A stretch of 64,000 nucleotides of DNA from Litsea cubeba. Lineage: Eukaryota; Streptophyta; Magnoliopsida; Laurales; Lauraceae. The stretch is taken from contig CM022949.1 of assembly GCA_012931725.1 (NCBI GenBank), positions 30,457,235-30,521,234 of the forward strand. Direction: 5' to 3'. The position numbers and the translations under genes were made by a program. Under the pieces are notes generated by a model, which made no database searches, was not told the origin of the DNA, and worked only from the letters and a program-made list of their open reading frames with translations. Positions 57,120 through 64,000 of this stretch are shown in pieces. The first letter of the stretch is position 1; each line of letters opens with the position of its first letter.

Positions 57120-60100
57120 CTATAGTGTGATATCCTCACACAAAATAACACCCATATGAGCAGTGTGCTCATGAAAGACCTTGGGTGGTAATCCCTTTGT
57201 AAGCGGATCCGCTATCATGGAGTTTGTCCCAATGTGCTTTATGGATATCTGTCCATCCTGTATTCTTTCCTTCACAACGAGGAACTTAATTGCAATATGT
57301 TTTGACTTAAATGAGCTCCTGTTGTTGTTGGAATATAGCACTGCTGACTTATTGTCACAATATAGTGTGAGTGGTCTTTCAATACCCTCTAGAACTCGCA
57401 GCCCAGTGACAAAATTCCGCAGCCATATACCATGGTTGGATGCCTCATAGCATGCTACAAACTCTGCTGCCATGGTGGAATCAGTAACGAGTGTCTGTTT
57501 GGCACTCCTCCAAGAAATAGCTCCACCAGCTAACAGGTAGAGGTAGCCTGATGTGGATTTCATACTGTCTTTGCATCCAGCAAAATCGGAATCAGAATAC
57601 CCGATGATCTCCAACTGATCCGATTTTCTATATGTGAGCATGTAATCTTTTGTTCTCTGTAAATATCTCATAACCCGCTTGGCTGCTTTCCAATGATCCA
57701 TTCCAGGATTACTTAAATATCTGCCTAACATGCCAACAATGTACGCAATATCCGGACGCGTACATACCTGAGCATACATTAGACTACCTACAACTGATGC
57801 ATAGGGAATCTTTTGCATTTCCTTAATTTCAAGGTTAGTTTTAGGGCACTGATTGAGACTGAACTTGTCTCCCTTAGCGACAGGGGTGTCACCTGGTTTG
57901 CAGTCCTGCATGCCAAATCTTTTGAGTACTGTATCGATATAACGTCTTTGTGATAATCCAAGAATACCCCGAGAATGATCACGGTGTATCAGGATTCCTA
58001 ATACAAAGGATGCGTCACCAAGATCTTTCATCTCAAATTTCTTTGATAGAAATCTCTTGGTTTCATGCAACATGCCTATATCATTTGTGGCAAGCAGTAT
58101 GTCATCGACATACAAAACCAGGAATATGTGCTTACTCCCACTGAATTTGTGATACACACAATTATCAACAGCGTTTGTCTCAAAACCAAACGAGATAATC
58201 ACATGATGAAACTTGTGATACCACTGACGAGAAGCTTGCTTGAGTCCATAGATGGATTTTGTCAATTTACAGACCATATTCTTTGGGTCTCCCAACTCAA
58301 AGTTTTCTGGCTGCACCATATAAATTGTTTCGTCAATGTCACCATTGAGAAAAGCTGTCTTGACGTCCATTTGATGAAGCTCAAGATCAAAATGTGCAAC
58401 AAGTGCCATGATTGTCCTAAAAGAGTCTTTCGAAGAAACCGGAGAGAAAGTCTCTTTAAAGTCAATCCCTTCTTTTTGGGTAAAGCCTTTAGCTACAAGA
58501 CGAGCCTTATACCTCTCCACATTGCCATTCGAATCCCTTTTGGTTTTAAAAATCCATTTGCAACCAATGGGCTTCGCACCTTCTGGTAATGGAACAAGTT
58601 CCCAAACCTTATTGTCTTGCATAGACTTATACTCCTCATTCATAGCATCAATCCACTTTTGAGAGTTGGAACCTTGCATGGCCTGGTGGAAGTTGATTGG
58701 ATCATTTTCCACCATTCCAATTTCTTCCTCATGTTCTTGGAGAAATACGAAAAAATCGTCCGGAATAGCATTTCTCCTTTCTCTAGTGGATCGTCTTAAT
58801 GGCACTGGTTCTTGAGGTTGTGGAGTTTGTTCCTCAGGAACGATCACCTCATCTTGAATAGGAGTTTGAACAACATTGTCTAGTTGAGGATCCGGATTCG
58901 CTTCTTGATCAATGACAGGCATAGAAACCGGCACATTGTCAATAGCAATAGTGGGAATCGAAACCGATTCTTCCTCAAAGACAATGTCTCTAACCTTATT
59001 TCTCCCCCCAAACTCAACATCCTCAAAAAATGTTGCAGTTCCCGTCTCAAAAATTGACTTAAGTGTGGGATCATAAAACTTATAGCCCCTAGATCGCTCA
59101 GAGTAGCCAATGAAGTAGCTGCTCACAGTTTTGGAGTCCAATTTCTTTTCATGTGGCCTATAAGGCCTTGCCTCAGCAGGACATCCCCAAATGTGAAAAT
59201 GTTTGAGACTAGGCTTACGGCCTGTCCAAAGCTCATAAGGTGTTTTTGCAGCTGCTTTAGTTGGCACTCTATTCAGAATATAAGCTGCTGTTTTGATTGC
59301 TTCTCCCCAGAGTGACTCTGGTAAAGAAGAATGACTAATCATACTCCTTACCATATCCTTAAGAGTTCGGTTTCGCCTTTCAGCAACACCATTCATGCTA
59401 GGTGACCCTGGCATGGTGTACTGGGGAACGATTCCACATTCCTCTAGGAATTTAGCAAACGGTCCTAGACGTTGTTCACCTGATCCGTCATATCTACCGT
59501 AGTATTCACCACCACGGTCAGACCGGACACACTTTATTCTTTTGTTGAGTTGGTTCTCAACTTCAGCTTTAAATGTTTTGAACACGTCCAAAGACTGTGA
59601 TTTTTCATGAATGAGAAATAGGTACCCATAGCGAGAGTAATCGTCTATGAATGATATAAAATACTGTTGGTCATTCCAAGAAGCCGTAGGGAATGGGCCA
59701 CAGATATCTGTGTGTATCAATTCTAAGACATCTGTAGTTCTATTGGCACCTAATTTCTTCGTTTTGGTATGTTTTCCCTTGATGCAAGCAATACAAACAT
59801 CAAAGTCTGTAAAGTCAAGGGAATCTAGAATTCCATCAGACACAAGTCGCTCAACTCTAGGCTTAGAGATGTGACCTAAGCGTTTGTGCCATAATGTGGC
59901 TGAATTTTCTTTACTCAATTTTCGTTTAGTACCGCGTGATTCCACATGCAAGGATTCATTATAAGAAACAATTATATCAAGCAAATATAAGTTGTCATAT
60001 ACACATAGAGAACCAGTTCCAACAATATTTGAATTTATAGATAAGCTGACTTGATTGTTTCCAAATGAACAAAAATAACCAAACTTGTCCAATAAAGAAA

Positions 60101-61256
60101 CTGAAACCAAATTCCGTCTAAAAGACGGTACAATAAAAGTATCTACTAAATCCAAATAATAACCAGTTTTCAATAACAACCTAAAATGCCCTATTGCCTC
60201 TACTTCTACCGAGTTGCCATCGCCCACAAAGATGTGTCTTTCAGCATCACTTGGCTTTCGGCAGCTCAGGCAACCCTGCATAGAAACACTGATGTGAGTA
60301 GTAGCACCAGAATCTAACCACCACGTGTTTCTAGGTACTGAAGCTAAATTGACCTCAGAACAGACCAAAGTAAGAAATGTACCTTTCTTTGCACGCCAAG
60401 CGTGATATTTGGTACAGTCCTTCTTCACATGTCCAGGCTTGTTGCAAAAGAAACAACCCTCATTTGCTTGCTGTGGTTTCTTTTGAACCTCATTTGTTTG
60501 TTGTTGTTTCTTTTGGGCTGGACCCTTAGCAGCATCATTATTCTTTCTCTTTTTGCCCTTATCTTTAGAGGTGTTAGCCAAATGAGCACTTTCTGTCCTG
60601 TCTTGCTTCAATCTCTCTTCCTCTTGCACACAATAAGAAATGAGCTCATTAAGAGTCCATTTCTCTCTTTGACAGTTGTAACTGACTTTAAATTGACTAT
60701 ATTGTGCAGGAAGTGATATTAATACCAAATGCACGAGCAAGTCGTCAGACAGCTCGAGCTTCAGTGCCTTAAGCTTAGAAGCAAGATGAGACATATCCAT
60801 AATGTACTCCCGTATATTCCCATTGTCATTATACTTCATAGAAATCAAGCTTTGCAAAAGCGTGCTTGATTCTGCCTTATCGTTTTTCACAAAACGCTTT
60901 TCAATCTCGGCGAGGAATTCTTTGGCTGTGGTTAACTTGTCAGATACCGCACCCCTAAAAGCCTCCGGAATGCCGCGCTTAATGATCATAAGACTCATGC
61001 GATTTGAGCGATCCCACTTCTCAAAGTTCTTCTTTTCATCAGGAGAACTTTCAGCCGTAAGAGAAGCGGGTTGCTCAGTCCGTAGTGCAAGGTCTAGATC
61101 CATGCAGCCGAGAACAATTTCTATGTTCTCTTTCCAATCCTTAAAATTAGTCCCATTAAGCACAGGTATTGAGTTGATATTAGCAGATATAGTAGAAACA
61201 CTTGCTGTAAAGAGAACAAAAAATAAACAGACAAACAAGCTCATATTATTAACCAA
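57120..61256 (-). CDS. copia C Gag-Pol polyprotein, intact
   Basis: One 1,378-codon frame. Gag (UBN2-type) covers about residues 25-230, with NGTNFKDWKENIEIVLG; the zinc knuckle CFFCNKPGHVKKDC is at 268-281; the protease WWLDSGATTH at about 312-321. Integrase has the zinc-binding LWHKRLGHIS and CIACIKGKH, then the catalytic D-D-E context HTDICG, RSDRGGEY and NGVAERRNRT. Reverse transcriptase runs from WIDAMNEEY through KPIGCKWIFK, QMDVKTAFLNGD and LYVDDILLA. RNase H shows SDSDFAGCKDS and YCDNKSAV and ends before HMGVIL. The first 18 or so residues (MSLFVCLFFVLFTA) look like a signal peptide but are probably a translated polypyrimidine tract of a 3' splice site (acceptor at 61206-61205); family Gags normally begin near SANINSIPVLNG. 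The leader may therefore be spliced. Confidence 0.93.
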   Translation of the reverse strand: MVNNMSLFVCLFFVLFTASVSTISANINSIPVLNGTNFKDWKENIEIVLGCMDLDLALRTEQPASLTAESSPDEKKNFEKWDRSNRMSLMIIKRGIPEAFRGAVSDKLTTAKEFLAEIEKRFVKNDKAESSTLLQSLISMKYNDNGNIREYIMDMSHLASKLKALKLELSDDLLVHLVLISLPAQYSQFKVSYNCQREKWTLNELISYCVQEEERLKQDRTESAHLANTSKDKGKKRKNNDAAKGPAQKKQQQTNEVQKKPQQANEGCFFCNKPGHVKKDCTKYHAWRAKKGTFLTLVCSEVNLASVPRNTWWLDSGATTHISVSMQGCLSCRKPSDAERHIFVGDGNSVEVEAIGHFRLLLKTGYYLDLVDTFIVPSFRRNLVSVSLLDKFGYFCSFGNNQVSLSINSNIVGTGSLCVYDNLYLLDIIVSYNESLHVESRGTKRKLSKENSATLWHKRLGHISKPRVERLVSDGILDSLDFTDFDVCIACIKGKHTKTKKLGANRTTDVLELIHTDICGPFPTASWNDQQYFISFIDDYSRYGYLFLIHEKSQSLDVFKTFKAEVENQLNKRIKCVRSDRGGEYYGRYDGSGEQRLGPFAKFLEECGIVPQYTMPGSPSMNGVAERRNRTLKDMVRSMISHSSLPESLWGEAIKTAAYILNRVPTKAAAKTPYELWTGRKPSLKHFHIWGCPAEARPYRPHEKKLDSKTVSSYFIGYSERSRGYKFYDPTLKSIFETGTATFFEDVEFGGRNKVRDIVFEEESVSIPTIAIDNVPVSMPVIDQEANPDPQLDNVVQTPIQDEVIVPEEQTPQPQEPVPLRRSTRERRNAIPDDFFVFLQEHEEEIGMVENDPINFHQAMQGSNSQKWIDAMNEEYKSMQDNKVWELVPLPEGAKPIGCKWIFKTKRDSNGNVERYKARLVAKGFTQKEGIDFKETFSPVSSKDSFRTIMALVAHFDLELHQMDVKTAFLNGDIDETIYMVQPENFELGDPKNMVCKLTKSIYGLKQASRQWYHKFHHVIISFGFETNAVDNCVYHKFSGSKHIFLVLYVDDILLATNDIGMLHETKRFLSKKFEMKDLGDASFVLGILIHRDHSRGILGLSQRRYIDTVLKRFGMQDCKPGDTPVAKGDKFSLNQCPKTNLEIKEMQKIPYASVVGSLMYAQVCTRPDIAYIVGMLGRYLSNPGMDHWKAAKRVMRYLQRTKDYMLTYRKSDQLEIIGYSDSDFAGCKDSMKSTSGYLYLLAGGAISWRSAKQTLVTDSTMAAEFVACYEASNHGIWLRNFVTGLRVLEGIERPLTLYCDNKSAVLYSNNNRSSFKSKHIAIKFLVVKERIQDGQISIKHIGTNSMIADPLTKGLPPKVFHEHTAHMGVILCEDITL

Positions 61257-62618
61257 ATACGATAATCAACATATTCAAATAATGGTAAGTCTCATCTCAA
61301 GATACCTAACACAACATTAATATCAAGTCTTTGGACAGTAATATTAATTGTAAATGGTACTCTTGTGGTAGTGATCGAACATTGACAATAATTTATGTCA
61401 AATAATAAATCTATCTTTGGATTGATGTATTATTTACATGGGAAACCTGATAATCGTCACATGTTTATCACCACGAGTGTGTATGCAATTCGGCCAAGTA
61501 TTAATCTTCCTTTGGGCCGACTAAGACCCGCATGAATTTACATATACACAAACATCCAATATTCCTTATAAACAATCTACACAAGAGAGGTCACTTAGGT
61601 GACATCTTGTTTCAATTAGCCCATTTAGAATGATGGACAATTGATGTAACCATAAAAGATATACCATAAATTATTTGAATTTGTTTTGTAGAGAACCTTA
61701 GGTTTTGTTGTGACGCCGCCTAAAACTCATGTCACTTACAAAAAACAAACATAAAATTAATAAAATAAAATAATAAATAAAACGACGAATGGCGGCACAA
61801 AATCCATCGATCCAAAAAATCAGATCTAATACATATGTCAAAAAAAAAAAAAAAACTTATAAACCCAAAACACAGATCTGAATCCATATGTTAATTCTCT
61901 GTATCATGTTGCTGACGCTAGAACAGGATTGAAGAAAATATATATATATACTTGCAATTCACATGTCCTGAGGTGAATAAAAGTCAACAACAGATTGTAT
62001 AGTTCCATAAACTAGATATGCACTTAATCCAATAAAAAAATATTATTATTATTATTATTATTCCCTGGACCACCAAAATATGTACTCTCTTGGACTACCA
62101 TACGATTCATCATATGCCTCCACCCAAAACAAAGTGAGGAGGAGACTGTGGCGTTGGCAATCTTTTAGAAAGACTGCAGGTGACATCTTTTGACAAGGAC
62201 TAATGCATCCAGGAATCGTCCAATGCAAGGATTAAAAAAAAAAAAAAACTTACCGGAACCGCGCGGATTTTTTTTTTTTTTTTTATATGTCTTGATGAAA
62301 CACAACTTGATCCATAACAACATCATGAAGACGGTACAAGACAATAACCCGTCTACCAACTTCGATCATGTAAAAGAATAATAACAAAAATTACTTGCAC
62401 ATGTCCTTGCTATGACGACAAATCAACAGCATGATAAAAAAAAATTAAAAAAAAATAAACCACAGACTTGATTCATTACAGAAATCAATAAAATACATGA
62501 TTCATCATGTGATTTAAACATCCGAATGGATTTGATCCAATGAAAAGAAGATCAACAGATTGCTATATATCTGGATTAAAAAGAAAACACTGGATTCCCA
62601 ATGGCTTCACATGGAGAT
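61257..62618 (-). other. 5' leader of copia C
   Basis: About 1.4 kb between the primer-binding site and the gag frame, AT-rich, with a TTA/AAT repeat near 62041-62061. There is no long frame. It probably contains untranslated leader and possibly an intron ending at the acceptor inside the annotated gag frame. Confidence 0.6.
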
Positions 62619-62630
62619 GCTCTGATACCA
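62619..62630 (-). promoter_or_regulatory. primer-binding site of copia C
   Basis: TGGTATCAGAGC on the minus strand, two bases inside the 5' LTR; complementary to initiator-Met tRNA. Confidence 0.93.
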
Positions 62631-62632
62631 CT

Positions 62633-63087
62633 TGTTAGAAAACAAGATCTAGATCTATGATCCAGAAAAACTTAAACAACCAAGATCCTCCATGTCAAAT
62701 CATCGAGAGATGTAAAGCGGAAAACATACCTTGATCCATTGTGGAAGTTACTCGCAGGTTGTTGATCTTCCAATCCAATATGGCTGCCCAGAGAAACCCT
62801 CTTGATTCTTTCTGATGATGGGATGTCAGAGAGAATAGGAACTTACCATACGAATTGGGGACCATAACCCTAATATATATAATAATGAGATTTTGCTAAT
62901 TCTAATTTGTCCCCTCATCAAATTAGAATTAGTATTCTGGTATCTACACATTAATCCCATGACAATTATACCCTTAAGCCTTAAATCTTTAAGTCTTAAT
63001 TAGATCACTTCAATTAGGCTTAACCAAAGATAGCATAACACATTTAATGGTTACATGTGTGGCCCCACATGATGGAATTTTCCAACA
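62633..63087 (-). repeat. 5' LTR of copia C
   Basis: Partner of 56235-56689. On the element strand it starts TGTTGGAAAATTCC and ends TTCTAACA. Confidence 0.93.
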
Positions 63088-63365
63088 TATAATGTATTCA
63101 GAAGTTTTATATCATGAAGAGAACTATATATTAGTCATAGAAACTAAATACTATATGATCACTGGATATAATAGTAAATAATTCACAGCCCATTTCCAAA
63201 TGAATCTTGGGAGGGTTAATCCGAGGTGGATTCCAATCCCATTATTGTGCACCACCTCTACATTTATTCATAGATAATATATAACAATTACCTTGCACAC
63301 TTGACTACCACATATCATTTTATTATTGTATTGATCACATATACTATACAACTAATCATTCCACT
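63088..63365. repeat. right part of duplicated segment, copy 1
   Basis: Continues copy 1 after copia C: tatatcatgaagagaacta, actatatgatcactggatat, aatgaatcttgggaggg to ttattattgtattgatcaca, each with a counterpart in 63740-64000. Confidence 0.8.
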
Positions 63366-63579
63366 AGTTTAAAATATGGTAAGTGCCATTGTGCGTCGAT
63401 TAATACATAGCATTGTGAAAACTTCGAAGAGACTCTCAAGTTCACTTTGCTACATCATATCATGTTGATGGGCCCATTGATTATACGAACTCAAAAGATG
63501 ATATTGTAAATTGATCTTTTCCAAAGAAAAAAAAACGAAGAGTACCATGATATTGTAAATTACCCAGTTTGTTGGACAT

Positions 63580-64000
63580 ACTTTTTTCACACCTAAACTA
63601 CCTTTGGTTTATCCCTTTGTCCATCTTCCTCCGGAAATAGACTTTTTTTTTTTTCGGCATTTAGGTCTCTCCAAGATCCCAGCCCCCACAGTTGGGTAAG
63701 CAAGAAAAAAAAATGCCCTCCTCCCTTGCTCTTTTAGCATATTTCAATGTGTATCCAAAGTCTTATATTATGAAGAGAACTATTAGTCATAGAAATTTAA
63801 TACTATATGATTATTGGATATAATAGTAAATCATTCAGATCCATATATATCCAAATGAATCTTGGGAGGATTAATCCGAGGTGGATTCCAATCTCATTGT
63901 TGTGTACAATCACTGCATTTATTAATGGATACTTAACAATTAACTCGCACACTTAACTACAGCATATCATTTTATTATTGTATTGACCACATATATTGTA
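63580..64000. repeat. duplicated segment, copy 2 (runs off the window)
   Basis: Direct repeat of 56066-56234 plus 63088-63365 without the copia insertion. It reaches the right edge, so its full length is unknown. Confidence 0.8.

Larger units (their letters stand above)
56235..63087 (-). mobile_element. Ty1/copia element C, complete and apparently very young
   Basis: The element is 6,853 bp with 455-bp TG...CA LTRs (56235-56689 and 62633-63087) in which I could find no difference. The perfect target duplication TATAA is at 56230-56234 and 63088-63092. The primer-binding site TGGTATCAGAGC (62630-62619, minus strand) lies two bases after the 5' LTR, and the polypurine stretch CAGTGGGAGAT adjoins the 3' LTR. 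The gag-pol frame is uninterrupted. All parts needed for autonomous movement by the family are visible. Confidence 0.95.

Noticed and set aside
57120..61256. The 1,378-codon frame as a host gene
   Set aside because: Motif order, LTRs, priming sites and target duplication show it is a copia retrotransposon polyprotein.
1..64000. CRISPR arrays, operons, rRNA clusters or intact tRNA genes
   Set aside because: None seen. Regular repeats here are microsatellites or tandem duplications; the only tRNA-like and rRNA-like sequences are the SINE head, primer-binding sites and the 5S-derived relic.

Overview
The window is nuclear DNA of a flowering plant. Coding exons are split by GT-AG introns. The intergenic DNA is AT-rich and filled with Ty1/copia LTR retrotransposons, L1 and RTE LINEs, miniature LTR elements, a SINE and a hAT element. 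There are no operons, CRISPR arrays or bacterial signals. Long TE-filled introns and abundant RTE/L1 relics would fit a magnoliid or similar early-diverging lineage, but that is inference. All similarity and identity statements come from reading by eye.

Left end (1-5000): exon 1 of a minus-strand gene for an organelle-targeted RRM protein (816-1083); its other exons lie off the left edge. A putative 1.1-kb DNA element (1400-2484) and unassigned sequence follow.

Main gene (about 37.9 kb down to 5.0 kb, minus strand): a nine-exon gene for a PH-RCC1-FYVE-BRX (PRAF-type) protein of about 1,092 residues. I could join it in frame from ATG (37565) to TGA (5009). Its exons total 3.3 kb and its introns about 29 kb. 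Intron 2 (18 kb) holds a nest: a degenerate copia (21284-32875) interrupted by an L1 with a 17-bp target duplication, itself interrupted by an RTE fragment and a second copia (26462-31829). It also holds a separate L1 and a head-to-head RTE pair. Intron 5 carries a 298-bp TRIM/SMART-like element. Intron 6 carries a 5S-rRNA-derived, Cassandra-like segment between two (CT)n arrays. Intron 1 carries a minisatellite with a C32 tract.

Right part (38-64 kb): no host gene was recognised. It holds a solo LTR with perfect target duplication (43215-44780) and a diverged relative (53625-55160), a 115-bp tandem triplication (46554-46898), a miniature LTR element (47257-47648), a 0.8-kb foldback (48704-49495), a SINE with target duplications (50146-50516) and a non-autonomous hAT element (50631-52185). 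It ends with a complete, apparently very young copia (56235-63087) that has identical-looking 455-bp LTRs and an intact 1,378-codon gag-pol.

The host genes look like ordinary conserved genes. The unusual content is the layered transposon history, especially the miniature LTR elements, the contrast between a decayed element with near-identical LTRs and an intact one, and the long foldback.
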